Below the pieces are notes generated by a model. That model did no database searches. It had not been told where the DNA came from and saw only the letters and a program-made list of their open reading frames with translations. Below, in pieces: positions 8,335 to 17,105 of a DNA stretch of 37,931 nucleotides (positions are counted from its first letter, which is position 1; each line of letters opens with the position of its first letter). A program made the translations under genes and the position numbers. Source of the DNA: Pseudomonadota bacterium (GTDB lineage: Bacteria > Pseudomonadota > Gammaproteobacteria > Burkholderiales > JAJZQI01); NCBI GenBank assembly GCA_021851875.1, contig JAJZQI010000019.1, positions 1 through 37,931 on the forward strand. The letters run 5' to 3'.

Positions 8335-10086
8335 ATGTTCGATTTTTTGCCTTTCGGCAAGAAAAAGAAAACGGACGATCCGCTCACCAATCTCGATGCG
8401 GCGACGTCCTGGCTTAGAACCATTGCTTCGGCCGACAGCTATGAGGCCTTGGCGGAAGTCATCAAATCGCTGGCGGACTTTAACCGGCGAGAGGAACCCT
8501 TTTCCCGCGAGCGGCTTGATATTCTTTCACATCTGGACGAGGGGTCGCAGGACCTCGTCGACATGGTGATCAGCCAGTATCTGCTTAATCCCCGTATGTC
8601 GCGCGCGATCGAGGCGCGTTTGTGGAAGCTGGTGTACAACTTCTACTGGGAATGCGCCCGTGCGTATCATTCCTTCATCATGGACTATGTGGCCCGGCCG
8701 GCAGGCAACCGCAACAAGTCGGCTATCGTGTTGATCACGGCGCGCACGATCCGCTATTTTGCCGAGATGTTCAAGTGGCATTACTTCCGCTTTGAAGCGT
8801 CAGACGAAAAATCCTGGAAGAAACTGCACAATCTGTACGGCTTTGCCGAATTCGAAGACTTCGCGGCAGACGAAATCGTGCTTTACCCGGGACGCATGAA
8901 CAGGGCTACCACGTGCGAGCGTGAGTACGTCCAGGCGTTGATGTTGGGTACGCTGAGCAATGGCAGCATGTATCCGAAGCAATTGCAGATGGTCAGTGAG
9001 TGGCTGGAAAACTGGGCTTACCTGATGCCCGTCTCACGCCATTACGACGCGGACAATCATGTCTTTACCGCAGACTTGTCCAGCGGCAGCGGTGCGCGCC
9101 GCATCCGCATGAAGGATTTTACCGATAAGAACCGTTTCTGGGGAACGCATGCCTTGATCAAGCACATCGAGTCTGTGCGGGCCGGCGTCATGAACGGGGA
9201 AACCCCGGCCAAATTGGGTTTGGGGGAAAGTTGTCGTTCGGCCGGCTGTCTCGACTACATGGATGAGCTGGCGCGCCAGTGGGCGCCGGTCGTGCAGCGT
9301 ATCCGGCGAAAATTCGACCGCAAGCATATGGTGATGCAGATCGACGTGGTCAATGGCCTGAAAACGGTGTACGAGCAGATCAAGGTGGACAATGAACTCA
9401 CCGCCATGCGCAAGAAAATGCGCGAGGGTGGCGCGCCCGCCGACAACACTGCCATGCATTATCAGGAAATGGTGGACTTGCACCTGTACGGATTTGTCAC
9501 CCGCCGCACGCAGTTGGCGCTGGAAAACGCTTCGGTCAATCCCGGCCGGCCGGAAGCCAATGAGGTTCACGCGCTGGAGCGCTGGTTGATGGAGGATGAG
9601 AGCGAGGGCGGTTACGGCGCGACCATCAATGCCACCAGCAACGACTGGGTGAGACTCGGCCGTTTGCTGGCGTTGCGGCCGGAGAAAAAGACGCACTGGG
9701 ATATCAGCGTCGTCCGGCGTCTGTCGCGGCTGGATGAGCAGCATTTTTCCGTCGGGGTGGAGGTGCTGGGGCGCATGCCGATTGCGATCCAGTTGCAGCC
9801 GCGGCAACACCAGACGGCCAATTACGTGGTGGAAAGCGTCGATTCGGTGGACGCGTTGTTGCCCATCATGGGATTGTATTTGCCGAAAGACACGCTCAAC
9901 GCGCAGGCGTCGCTGGTGATCGATGCAGTGGAATACCGCCCGGGGCGCGTATTCGATATCAAGGTGGGCGGGTTTTCCTATCTGGTCGAATGCAAGGAGC
10001 TGCTGGAAAAGAACGACGACTGGGCGCACGTGGCCTTTGCCGTGTTGGCCAAGGCTCAGGGACAGACAGGCACCAACCGCGGCTGA
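8335..10086 (+). CDS. large protein of unknown function with split PilZ-like signature (paralog A)
   Basis: 583 residues, no signal peptide or membrane segment, starting with Met-Phe-Asp and a run of lysines. It is a diverged paralog of the minus-strand gene at 10740-12377. Both keep Cys194, Cys300 and Cys305 at the same numbers (Thr-Thr-Cys; Gly-Glu-x-Cys-Arg-x-x-Gly-Cys), Trp-Leu-Glu-Asn-Trp at 223-227 and an Ile-Thr-Ala-Arg motif near 134. The N-terminal 300 residues look all-helical. Arg325-Lys-Phe-Asp-Arg329 and Asp421-Glu-Ser-Glu-Gly-Gly426 fit the RxxxR and D/NxSxxG motifs of c-di-GMP-binding PilZ domains, but are separated by about 90 residues instead of the usual 20-35. The C-terminal part reads as a beta-barrel. 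A strong GGAAGGGG ribosome site precedes the ATG. A c-di-GMP receptor role is a hypothesis only. Confidence 0.75.
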   Translation: MFDFLPFGKKKKTDDPLTNLDAATSWLRTIASADSYEALAEVIKSLADFNRREEPFSRERLDILSHLDEGSQDLVDMVISQYLLNPRMSRAIEARLWKLVYNFYWECARAYHSFIMDYVARPAGNRNKSAIVLITARTIRYFAEMFKWHYFRFEASDEKSWKKLHNLYGFAEFEDFAADEIVLYPGRMNRATTCEREYVQALMLGTLSNGSMYPKQLQMVSEWLENWAYLMPVSRHYDADNHVFTADLSSGSGARRIRMKDFTDKNRFWGTHALIKHIESVRAGVMNGETPAKLGLGESCRSAGCLDYMDELARQWAPVVQRIRRKFDRKHMVMQIDVVNGLKTVYEQIKVDNELTAMRKKMREGGAPADNTAMHYQEMVDLHLYGFVTRRTQLALENASVNPGRPEANEVHALERWLMEDESEGGYGATINATSNDWVRLGRLLALRPEKKTHWDISVVRRLSRLDEQHFSVGVEVLGRMPIAIQLQPRQHQTANYVVESVDSVDALLPIMGLYLPKDTLNAQASLVIDAVEYRPGRVFDIKVGGFSYLVECKELLEKNDDWAHVAFAVLAKAQGQTGTNRG

Positions 10087-10102
10087 CCGCTCTCGGTCAG
10101 CC
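10081..10102. terminator. hairpin carrying both stop codons of convergent genes
   Basis: GGCTGACCG (10081-10089), loop CTCT, and CGGTCAGCC (10094-10102) form a perfect 9-bp stem. The TGA of the plus-strand gene (10084-10086) and the stop of the minus-strand esterase (10097-10099) both lie in it. There is no T-run on either side, so termination is not assured. Confidence 0.45.
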
Positions 10103-10771
10103 CAGACATTGCAGCAGCCAGCTGCGTATATCCCCGATTTCTTCCTGATTGACGCTGTGAGCCATATTGTAGCGATGCAGGCTGACCGTGCAGCCAAGCT
10201 CCTGCAACCAGGCGGCGCTGGTTTCCCCGGCCCTGAGCGGGACGACGGTATCTGCGGTGCCATGGCCGACGAATACCGGCAAGCCTTGCACCTGAACGTT
10301 ATGCTGTTGCTTAATGCGCTGCGGCAGCGGCAGGTAAGTCGACAGAGCCATAATGCCTGCCAGTTTTTGCGGGAAAGTGAGTCCTGTGTAGAGGGCGATG
10401 GCTCCGCCCTGCGAAAAACCAGCTAGCAGAATCCGTTCGGGAGTGATGCCCAAAGCCATCTCATGCTCTATCCAGGTTTGCAGCGCTGCTGCTGATTGCT
10501 GTATGCCGGGTTCGTCCTCGTCCTGCTGCAAGTCCGTCGTGCGGATGTCGTACCAGGCAGGCATGATGTAGCCGCCGTTGAGGGTGACGGGCTGTTGCGG
10601 CGCGTGCGGAAACACGAAGCGAACGGGAGCGTCTGCCGGCAGCGCAAGTTCCGCCACGATGGGCACAAAATCATATCCGTCGGCTCCCAGCCCATGCAGC
10701 CAGATGACGCTGGCTTGGGGGGCGGATGGCGGGTTGAGCTCAATTGCCGGGAGCAAGTTTGGCGAGGACAT
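10097..10771 (-). CDS. carboxylesterase/phospholipase of the alpha/beta hydrolase family
   Basis: 224 residues, the usual size of small bacterial carboxylesterases (carboxylesterase II / acyl-protein thioesterase-like). The catalytic triad is visible: Ser120 in Gly-Phe-Ser-Gln-Gly-Gly, Asp174 in Gly-Thr-Ala-Asp-Thr-Val-Val-Pro, and His205 in Met-Ala-His-Ser. The oxyanion segment Leu-His-Gly-Leu-Gly-Ala-Asp is at 25-31. The start is set at ATG 10771 because the conserved fold begins just after it; a longer open frame runs upstream but is only a shadow of the preceding gene. It overlaps the 3' end of the upstream paralog B gene by 32 bases, so the two are probably cotranslated. Natural substrate unknown. 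Confidence 0.9.
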   Translation of the reverse strand: MSSPNLLPAIELNPPSAPQASVIWLHGLGADGYDFVPIVAELALPADAPVRFVFPHAPQQPVTLNGGYIMPAWYDIRTTDLQQDEDEPGIQQSAAALQTWIEHEMALGITPERILLAGFSQGGAIALYTGLTFPQKLAGIMALSTYLPLPQRIKQQHNVQVQGLPVFVGHGTADTVVPLRAGETSAAWLQELGCTVSLHRYNMAHSVNQEEIGDIRSWLLQCLG

Positions 10772-12377
10772 CGAATGTGCTGCGGGTGAAATCGTTGTTG
10801 TGTTCCAGCGGCTGGCGCAGACGGATCGAATAGGCTTTGCCCTGCGCGCGCAATGCGACGATTTTATTCTGCTGGTAATAACGGCTGGCGATGAGCAGTG
10901 TGCGGGGTGCCTGGTTGGCGGCGGCTTCCGGCAGGTAAACGCCTTTGATGCCGCGCCCGGATGCCGACATGCCGTCGAGCTGGATGAGGATCGGCGATTG
11001 GGAAATGATTTGCAGGCCGAGCGACGTGCGGCTGTTGACGCTTTGATTGATGCGTTTGACAACGCCAATGGCGTACTGTTTGGTATCTTCCTGTCGCAGG
11101 CCGATCAGGCTGCCGATTTTGGGCAGTTTGCCGCCGCTGGCTTCAAAACTGGCGCAACAGCCATCCGGGCTTTCATTTTCCACGATCCATTGCGCGGCAT
11201 TGCTTTCAAAGAGTTCCGGCGCGCCGAATAGCGTGGTGTCGCTGGGCGTGCTGGCATAGTCCGGCATGAGGGGCTGGATCTTGAACTGTGCCACTTGACC
11301 GGTGGGCGGGGCTTTTTTGCCGTCTGTGTGATTGGCTATGTGGCGCAATATTTCCGCCAGTCCCAGGGCGGCCTCAACCGGGTGTTTGCTTGCGCGTCTT
11401 TCGTGCCTGCGCGTGCCGCCTTTGCCGGCCCAGCGCTGGGCAACCAGTTCGATCAGGTCGGCACAGCCGGGCAGACGGCATTCCTCGCCCAGTTTGAGTC
11501 GTGCCGGCAGCTCCCCGTGGCGTAATTGTTCGAGGGTTTTGTCGATGCTCATCAGCAAGGTGCCCACTGCCAGATAGCGGTATTTTTCGCCGATCATGTT
11601 GCGCCGGAGCGGGCGGGCAGGTTTGCCGTCGCCCAGATTGACCACGAACAGCTGGCGTTGCGGCCGAAAATCCTGTTCCAGCAGCATGCTGTGCGTCCAG
11701 TTTTCCAGCCAGACCGCCACCAGCGCGATCTGGTCCGGTTTAAGACTTTCCGGATTGGCCAGGTGCAGCATTTGCGGTTGCAGGAACTTGGCGGTACAGG
11801 TTGTTTCCAGGCGTGCATCGGGGTGCAGTTTGAAGGCGTTCAGGGCAAAGCCTTCCCGTTCGGCAAACAGATACAACCGTTGCAGGTAGCGCCACACCAT
11901 GGTTTCGCCGGGGAGATAGCGCAAGTAGCTCCATTGGATCTGCTGGGCATAGTAGTGCAGGGCACGGGCCGTGATCAGCGGGATCATTTCCGCCAGTTTC
12001 TTGTCGGGTTCCTCGACATAGCCCTTGATGATGTTCTGGAAGGCATCGGCCATGTCTTCCTGATAGGCCAGGATGGTGGGCAGGAAGAGTTTTTCTTCCG
12101 CCTTGGGCTGATCCAGCGTGCTGAGGTATTCGCGGCGCAGTTGGGCGTGGATGCCGTGCGCCTTGTCGTCGATGTAAAGCAGAGCCTTGGCGCGTTCACG
12201 GATATGGTTCTCGCCTTGCTGGGTATCCTGCAGCATGTGGATGATGTCTTCCAGCGCTTCCTGGCGATCCGCTTGCGGCAGCTGCTGCACCCAGATGGTG
12301 GCGGAGCGGAAATCTTCGGCAGGGTTTTTGCCTTTGCGCGTAAACCAATTCTGAATCAGGCCTTTCAGATCGAACAT
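10740..12377 (-). CDS. large protein of unknown function with split PilZ-like signature (paralog B)
   Basis: 545 residues, cytoplasmic by appearance, also starting Met-Phe-Asp. Shared with paralog A: Cys194, Cys300, Cys305, Trp-Leu-Glu-Asn-Trp at 223-227, and the region Gly-Glu-Leu-Pro-Ala-Arg-Leu-Lys-Leu-Gly-Glu. Here Arg323-Arg-His-Glu-Arg-Arg328 gives the RxxxR motif and Asn401-Glu-Ser-Pro-Asp-Gly406 the NxSxxG motif, again separated, by about 73 residues. Ribosome site AGGGGG precedes the ATG. The gene lies 93 bases after mog with its own candidate promoter, and overlaps the esterase. Divergence from A is large, so the duplication is old. Function unknown; PilZ kinship is suggested by motifs only. 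Confidence 0.75.
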   Translation of the reverse strand: MFDLKGLIQNWFTRKGKNPAEDFRSATIWVQQLPQADRQEALEDIIHMLQDTQQGENHIRERAKALLYIDDKAHGIHAQLRREYLSTLDQPKAEEKLFLPTILAYQEDMADAFQNIIKGYVEEPDKKLAEMIPLITARALHYYAQQIQWSYLRYLPGETMVWRYLQRLYLFAEREGFALNAFKLHPDARLETTCTAKFLQPQMLHLANPESLKPDQIALVAVWLENWTHSMLLEQDFRPQRQLFVVNLGDGKPARPLRRNMIGEKYRYLAVGTLLMSIDKTLEQLRHGELPARLKLGEECRLPGCADLIELVAQRWAGKGGTRRHERRASKHPVEAALGLAEILRHIANHTDGKKAPPTGQVAQFKIQPLMPDYASTPSDTTLFGAPELFESNAAQWIVENESPDGCCASFEASGGKLPKIGSLIGLRQEDTKQYAIGVVKRINQSVNSRTSLGLQIISQSPILIQLDGMSASGRGIKGVYLPEAAANQAPRTLLIASRYYQQNKIVALRAQGKAYSIRLRQPLEHNNDFTRSTFDVLAKLAPGN

Positions 12378-12406
12378 CTGACCCCCTGTTATTGTCTTAT
12401 GCCCGC

Positions 12407-12435
12407 ATGATAAAGGATTCGGGCAAGCGGCTCAA
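12407..12435 (-). promoter_or_regulatory. candidate promoter of paralog B
   Basis: On the minus strand, TTGAGC (12435-12430), a 17-base spacer and TATCAT (12412-12407, 5 of 6) precede the gene by about 30 bases. It would give paralog B and the esterase transcription independent of mutS-mog. Confidence 0.45.
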
Positions 12436-12470
12436 TTGCTCATGCTCTCATCATTGTGCGGCTTGGGCAT

Positions 12471-13025
12471 TCAGCTTGCAGCTTGCGGGCGGATGGCGGA
12501 TTTGGGGCGGAAGGTCTGGATCAGTTCGGGCTTGGTGTCGATGTAAGGGCCGCCGATCAGGTCGATGCAGTAGGGCACGGCGGCAAACACGCCGTCCAGC
12601 GTCTCCTTGATGGCCTTGGGCTGGCCCGGCAGGTTGATGATGAGCGATTGACCGCGTACCACAGCCACCTGGCGGGAAAGTATCGCGGTGGGCACGTATT
12701 TCAGGCTGACGGCGCGCATCTGTTCGCCGAAGCCGGGCAGTTCCTTGTCGCCTACCGCAAGGGTGGCTTCGGGGGTCACGTCGCGCGGTGCCGGGCCGGT
12801 GCCGCCGGTGGTGAGGATAAGGCTGCAATGCTGCTGGTCGGCGAGCTCTTTCAGGGTGGTTTCGATGCCCGGCTGGTCGTCGGGAATCAGGCGGGTGACA
12901 TAGTCGTGCGGCGAGGTGAGCACGCTGTCGAGCCACTCCTGCAGGGCCGGGATGCCCTTGTCTTCATACACGCCGGTGGAGGCGCGGTCGCTGATGGAGA
13001 CGAGGCCGATGGTGATGTGTTCCAT
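12471..13025 (-). CDS. mog: molybdopterin adenylyltransferase (MogA type)
   Basis: 184 residues (E. coli MogA has 195). MogA adenylylates molybdopterin, the step before molybdate insertion in molybdenum cofactor synthesis. Signature motifs are present: Gly-Leu-Val-Ser-Ile-Ser-Asp-Arg-Ala at 7-15, Thr-Thr-Gly-Gly-Thr-Gly-Pro-Ala-Pro-Arg-Asp-Val-Thr-Pro-Glu-Ala near 72-87, and Asn-Leu-Pro-Gly-Gln-Pro-Lys-Ala near 130. No other molybdenum cofactor gene is in the window. It starts only 10 bases after the mutS stop, so it belongs to the mutS transcription unit. A MoaB-type role is possible but the length and Ile-Ser-Asp-Arg start favour MogA. Confidence 0.9.
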   Translation of the reverse strand: MEHITIGLVSISDRASTGVYEDKGIPALQEWLDSVLTSPHDYVTRLIPDDQPGIETTLKELADQQHCSLILTTGGTGPAPRDVTPEATLAVGDKELPGFGEQMRAVSLKYVPTAILSRQVAVVRGQSLIINLPGQPKAIKETLDGVFAAVPYCIDLIGGPYIDTKPELIQTFRPKSAIRPQAAS

Positions 13026-13035
13026 GCGTGTGTTC

Positions 13036-15597
13036 CTAAGAGTTCAACAGGGTGCGCAGGCGATACAGTTCGTCGAGCGCCTGGCGCGGCGTCAGGCTGT
13101 CGGGGTCGATGGCCAGCAGGGCGTCCAGCGCCGGGTTCGGTTCCGGTTCCAGCGGCTCGGGCGCGGCGCTGAACAGATCGCCCTGATGGGTGTGCGGCAC
13201 GGCCTGCGCCTCCAGCTGCTGCAGATAGCGGCGGGCACGTGTTATAACCGGCGCCGGCACGCCGGCCAGGGCGGCGACTTGCAAGCCGTAGCTCTGGCTG
13301 GCCGGGCCGTCTTCAACGCTGTGCAGGAACACGATGCTGTCGCCGTGTTCCACCGCGTCCAGGTGTACATTGGCGCATTGCGGGTTGTCCTGCGGCAGGC
13401 GGGTCAGTTCGAAGTAGTGGGTAGCAAACAGCGTGAAACTGCGATTCTTTTCCAGCAGGGCCTTGGCGACCGCCCAGGCCAGCGCAAGGCCGTCGAAGGT
13501 GGAGGTGCCGCGGCCGATTTCGTCCAGCAGCACCAGGCTGTGTTCGGTGGCGTTGTGCAGGATATTGGCCGTTTCGGTCATTTCCACCATAAAGGTCGAA
13601 CGCCCGCCGGCCAGATCGTCGGACGCGCCGATGCGGGTGAAGATGCGGTCGATCGGGCCGATCACCAGTTCCTGCGCCGGCACGAACGAGCCGCAATGGG
13701 CCAAGAGCGTGATGATGGCGGTCTGGCGCATGTAAGTGGATTTACCGCCCATGTTGGGGCCGGTGATCAGCAGCAACTGACGGCTGCGGTCGAGCAGTGT
13801 GTCGTTGGGGATGAACTGAGCGATCTGCTGCGCCACGACCGGGTGGCGGCCCTGGGTGATGCGGATGCAGGGTTCCTCGGTGAACTGCGGCGCGGTGAGG
13901 CCGAGGCTTTCGGCGCGCTCGGCAAAGGCGGACAATACATCTAACTCGGCAATGGCGGCGGCGATGCTCTGCAACATGGCGATGTGCGGCGCAAGTTGGG
14001 CCAGCAGGTCGTCATACAGCGCTTTTTCGCGTGCCAGGGCGCGCTCGGAGGCGGACAGCGCCTTGTCTTCAAAAGCTTTCAGTTCCGGCGTGATGTAACG
14101 CTCGGCATTTTTCAGCGTCTGACGGCGGCGGTAGTCGTCGGGAATTTTGTCGGTGTGCGTGTGGCCCACTTCGATGTAGAAACCGTGCACGCGGTTGTAT
14201 TCTACTTTCAGCGTGGCGATACCTGTACGCTCGCGCTCGCGCGTTTCCAGTTGCAGCAGGAAATCGCCGCAGTTGTTCTGAATGCCGCGCAGCTCGTCCA
14301 GTTCGCTGTCGTAACCGTCGTTGATGACGCCGCCTTCCCGCAGAACGGTGGCCGGTTCGGCCTTGACCGCGCGGGTGAGCAGATCGACCAGCGCGGTTTG
14401 CGGCAGCAGGGTATGCGCCAACGCCGTCAGGCGGCCGCTGGCCAGGTTGTGCATCAGCTGCGCCAGCTCCGGCAGCAGCGCCAGGCTGTCGCGCAGGCTG
14501 GACAGGTCGCGTGGACGGGCGCTGGCCAGCGCAACGCGGGCGGCAATGCGCTCGACGTCGGCGCAGTGGCGCAACAGGCTGTGCAGCGTGTTGAAGTGGC
14601 GCGTTTGCAGCAGCAGGCCGATGGCATCGTGGCGGGCATGCAGAACATCGCGCCGGCGTAGCGGGTGATGCAGCCAGTGGCGCATCAGGCGGCTGCCCAT
14701 GGCGGTGGAGGTGGTGTCGAGCAGCGACAGCAGCGTGGGAGCCGGTTCGTTGCGCAGCGTTTCGGAGATTTCCAGATTGCGGCGCGTGCTGGCGTCCAGC
14801 ACGATGTATTCGCCTACCGGTTCGACGGCCAGTTCGCGGATGTGCGGCAGCGCAGTGCGCTGGGTGTGTTTGATGTAGCCGAACAGGGCGCCGGCAGCGC
14901 GAATGGCCGTGTGCATGCCCTGGCAGCCGAAACCGTCCAGGCTGGCAACGCCGAAATGGCGGCAGAGTGTCTCGTTGCCGCTGTCCAGATCGAATTGCCA
15001 GTCCGGCAAGTGCGTAACGGCCGCATTGCCGGCCGGAAATGACAGCTCGCTCTGGTCGGCCAGCAGAATTTCGGCTGCCGCCAGACGTTCCACTTCGGTA
15101 TTGAGTTGTGCTGCCGAAGTTTCAAACAGGCGGAACGTGCCGCTGGCAAGATTGAGCCAGGCGACGCCCAGTGTGCTGCCGTTGCCGAGCAGCGCCACGA
15201 TGCGCGCATCGCGCCGTTCGTCCAATAAACTGGTATCGGTGACTGTGCCGGGAGTGAGAATGCGGGCCACCTGCCGTTCCACCGGCCCCTTGGAGGTGGC
15301 CGGGTCGCCCACCTGTTCGCAGATGGCGACCGATTTGCCCATTTTCAGCAGGCGGGCCAGATACTGTTCCGCCGAGTGGTAGGGCACGCCGGCCATCTTG
15401 ATCGGCTGGCCGGCCGACTGACCCCGTGTGGTCAGCGTGATGTCGAGCAGACGCGCGGCTTCGATGGCGTCATCGAAAAACAGCTCGTAAAAATCCCCCA
15501 TGCGGTAAAACAGCAGCATATCGGGGTAGTCTGCCTTGATACGCAGGTACTGCTGCATCATGGGCGTGTGTTTGGTTTCGGGGGCGATCGTTACCAC
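13036..15597 (-). CDS. mutS: DNA mismatch repair protein MutS
   Basis: 853 residues, identical in length to E. coli MutS. MutS binds mismatches and recruits MutL. The mismatch-reading Phe-x-Glu is Phe36-Tyr-Glu38 (Gly-Asp-Phe-Tyr-Glu-Leu-Phe), exactly the E. coli numbering, which supports the GTG start at 15597. The ATPase Walker A motif Gly-Pro-Asn-Met-Gly-Gly-Lys-Ser-Thr is at about 612-620, followed by the Leu-Leu-Asp-Glu-Ile-Gly-Arg-Gly-Thr Walker B/signature region. Odd context: the start codon lies inside the last seven bases of the vapC toxin gene, with no room for a separate promoter in the overlap and no clear ribosome site, so translation may depend on vapC. Confidence 0.98.
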   Translation of the reverse strand: MVTIAPETKHTPMMQQYLRIKADYPDMLLFYRMGDFYELFFDDAIEAARLLDITLTTRGQSAGQPIKMAGVPYHSAEQYLARLLKMGKSVAICEQVGDPATSKGPVERQVARILTPGTVTDTSLLDERRDARIVALLGNGSTLGVAWLNLASGTFRLFETSAAQLNTEVERLAAAEILLADQSELSFPAGNAAVTHLPDWQFDLDSGNETLCRHFGVASLDGFGCQGMHTAIRAAGALFGYIKHTQRTALPHIRELAVEPVGEYIVLDASTRRNLEISETLRNEPAPTLLSLLDTTSTAMGSRLMRHWLHHPLRRRDVLHARHDAIGLLLQTRHFNTLHSLLRHCADVERIAARVALASARPRDLSSLRDSLALLPELAQLMHNLASGRLTALAHTLLPQTALVDLLTRAVKAEPATVLREGGVINDGYDSELDELRGIQNNCGDFLLQLETRERERTGIATLKVEYNRVHGFYIEVGHTHTDKIPDDYRRRQTLKNAERYITPELKAFEDKALSASERALAREKALYDDLLAQLAPHIAMLQSIAAAIAELDVLSAFAERAESLGLTAPQFTEEPCIRITQGRHPVVAQQIAQFIPNDTLLDRSRQLLLITGPNMGGKSTYMRQTAIITLLAHCGSFVPAQELVIGPIDRIFTRIGASDDLAGGRSTFMVEMTETANILHNATEHSLVLLDEIGRGTSTFDGLALAWAVAKALLEKNRSFTLFATHYFELTRLPQDNPQCANVHLDAVEHGDSIVFLHSVEDGPASQSYGLQVAALAGVPAPVITRARRYLQQLEAQAVPHTHQGDLFSAAPEPLEPEPNPALDALLAIDPDSLTPRQALDELYRLRTLLNS

Positions 15598-15989
15598 AGT
15601 GTTTTCAGGCCGAAGTGTGTGTAGTCGGGGATTTGGGCGTCTTTTGTAATCAGAGTCATGTTTTGCTGAATCGCCTGCCAGATAATCATGCGGTCGAACG
15701 GGTCTTTATGGTTGCCTCTGGGCAGGCGGTAAAAGGTGGCTGTCTCCTCGGCAGTCGGTGAGACGATTTCAATATGCATTTGCCTGGCGATGCCTGGCAT
15801 GTCGTCGGGGGTGCACTGTGTCAGCTCAATTTTCCCCAGCGCGTATTTCAGCGAAATTTCCCACAGGGAAATGCTGCTGAGATAAATGCTGTTGTGTGAC
15901 TGGCGTATCGCTGTGCTGGCTGCTGGGCTCAGTTTGTCGGGCATAAAGGCTGCCCACAGGAAGGCGTGCGTATCCAGCAGGTAGGTCAT
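15591..15989 (-). CDS. vapC: PIN-domain toxin, VapC family
   Basis: 132 residues, the normal size for a VapC ribonuclease toxin. The acidic metal site is complete: Asp6 (Leu-Leu-Asp-Thr-His), Glu44 (Trp-Glu-Ile-Ser), Asp96/Asp99 (Lys-Asp-Pro-Phe-Asp-Arg) and Asp117 (Thr-Lys-Asp). VapC toxins cut RNA, often initiator tRNA or rRNA; the target here is unknown. The ATG overlaps the antitoxin stop by four bases (ATGA), and its stop overlaps the mutS start by seven. The closest subgroup is the one with Leu-Leu-Asp-Thr-His-Ala/Phe-Leu-Trp, usually paired with Phd/YefM antitoxins, as found here. Confidence 0.93.
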   Translation of the reverse strand: MTYLLDTHAFLWAAFMPDKLSPAASTAIRQSHNSIYLSSISLWEISLKYALGKIELTQCTPDDMPGIARQMHIEIVSPTAEETATFYRLPRGNHKDPFDRMIIWQAIQQNMTLITKDAQIPDYTHFGLKTLW

Positions 15990-16228
15990 GCCCCCAGCAG
16001 TTCCTCATCGCTGATGGTGAAATCGTCATGCAGGATGCACTCTGCCTGTCCTTGCATCAGGCCCAGCGGGCGGTCTTGCTGCGGGGCGAGCTGGCTGATT
16101 GGGACGATGGCGGCAACCTGCTCTTTTTTGCGGCCATAACTGATGATGACGGGCTCGCCGTTGCGGACGAGTTGCTCCAGCACTTCGGAGAAGTGCGTTT
16201 TCAGTTCACCGACCGTCATGGTTTTCAT
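15986..16228 (-). CDS. Phd/YefM family antitoxin partner of VapC
   Basis: 80 residues. The N-terminal half (Val-Gly-Glu-Leu-Lys-Thr-His-Phe-Ser-Glu-Val-Leu, then Gly-Glu-Pro-Val-Ile-Ile-Ser-Tyr-Gly-Arg-Lys) is a typical Phd/YefM DNA-binding fold; the acidic C-terminus (Asp-Asp-Phe-Thr-Ile-Ser-Asp-Glu-Glu-Leu-Leu) would wrap the toxin. It should neutralise VapC and repress its own promoter. It is the first gene of a minus-strand run that goes on through vapC, mutS and mog. A palindrome and promoter lie just upstream (16261-16292). Confidence 0.92.
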   Translation of the reverse strand: MKTMTVGELKTHFSEVLEQLVRNGEPVIISYGRKKEQVAAIVPISQLAPQQDRPLGLMQGQAECILHDDFTISDEELLGA

Positions 16229-16260
16229 GTGCCAATCCTTTGCGGCATGTCATTGACACG

Positions 16261-16292
16261 ACAGTAGGCTTTTCTTGTCAAGTTGTCAAGAA
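16261..16292 (-). promoter_or_regulatory. toxin-antitoxin promoter with overlapping palindromic operator
   Basis: On the minus strand, TTGACA (16289-16284), 17 bases, and TACTGT (16266-16261) form a promoter ahead of the antitoxin gene. An imperfect palindrome with arms TTCTTG and CAAGAA (16272-16292) overlaps the -35 box; inside it TTGTCAA occurs twice in direct order. This is the place where a Phd/YefM-VapC complex would be expected to bind. Confidence 0.6.
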
Positions 16293-16298
16293 GTGGAC

Positions 16299-17078
16299 TT
16301 ACTTGTGGCTTTGGATAACGGTCAGCAGTTGGGCAAAAATCTTCGGATTGCCTGTCACGATATCGCCCGACTGCAGGTAATCTTCCTGGCCTTCCATGTC
16401 GGTCACCAGGCCGCCGGCTTCCTGAATCAGCAGCACGCCGGCAGCGATGTCCCACGGTTTCAGGCCGAATTCGAAGAAGGCGTCGTAACGGCCGCAGGCC
16501 ACGTAGGCCAGGTCGAGCGAAGCGGAGCCGGGGCGGCGCAGGCCGGAGGTTTTCTGCATCAGTTCGCGGGCGATGGCGAGATAGCGGTCCATGAAGCTGA
16601 AATCACGGTATGGCACACCGGTGCCGACCAGCGCCTGGGCCAGCTTGTCGCGCTTGGAGACGCGGATGCGGCGTTCGTTCAGCGTGGCGCCTTTGCCTTT
16701 GCTGGCGGTGAACAGGTCGTTGCGGCTCGGGTCGTAAATGACGGCCTGGGTGAGCTGACCGTTGTGCTGCAGGGCAATGGAGACGGCATATTGCGGCAGG
16801 CCGTGGAGGAAATTGGTGGTGCCGTCGAGCGGATCGATAATCCACACATACTCCGACTCGCCCTGCGCGCCGCTCTCTTCTGCTAAAATTGCATGGTTTG
16901 GGTAGGCGCCCAGCAGGGTTTCGATAATGGCATTTTCTGCTGCGCGGTCTACATCGCTGACGAAATCGTTGAATCCCTTTTGCCCGACCGACAGCCGTTC
17001 CAGATCGTTGGTGGCGCGGTTGATGATGTTGCCGGCAGTGCGGGCGGCCTTGATGGCCGTGGTGAGCATCGGGTGCAT
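16299..17078 (-). CDS. suhB: inositol-1-monophosphatase family protein SuhB
   Basis: 259 residues (E. coli SuhB 267). Metal-binding motifs are intact: Glu67 (Ala-Glu-Glu-Ser-Gly), Asp82-Pro-Leu-Asp85-Gly-Thr-Thr-Asn-Phe, and Trp-Asp210-Ile-Ala-Ala-Gly. The family hydrolyses inositol monophosphate; E. coli SuhB also joins the rRNA antitermination complex. The ATG at 17078 begins Met-His-Pro-Met-Leu as in many SuhB proteins; the open frame runs on upstream but overlaps trmJ and is not real. It is divergent from trmJ with only 27 bases between, the same neighbour arrangement as in E. coli. Confidence 0.96.
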   Translation of the reverse strand: MHPMLTTAIKAARTAGNIINRATNDLERLSVGQKGFNDFVSDVDRAAENAIIETLLGAYPNHAILAEESGAQGESEYVWIIDPLDGTTNFLHGLPQYAVSIALQHNGQLTQAVIYDPSRNDLFTASKGKGATLNERRIRVSKRDKLAQALVGTGVPYRDFSFMDRYLAIARELMQKTSGLRRPGSASLDLAYVACGRYDAFFEFGLKPWDIAAGVLLIQEAGGLVTDMEGQEDYLQSGDIVTGNPKIFAQLLTVIQSHK

Positions 17079-17105
17079 GGAAATTCCGTCAGATTTTAAT
17101 GAGCA

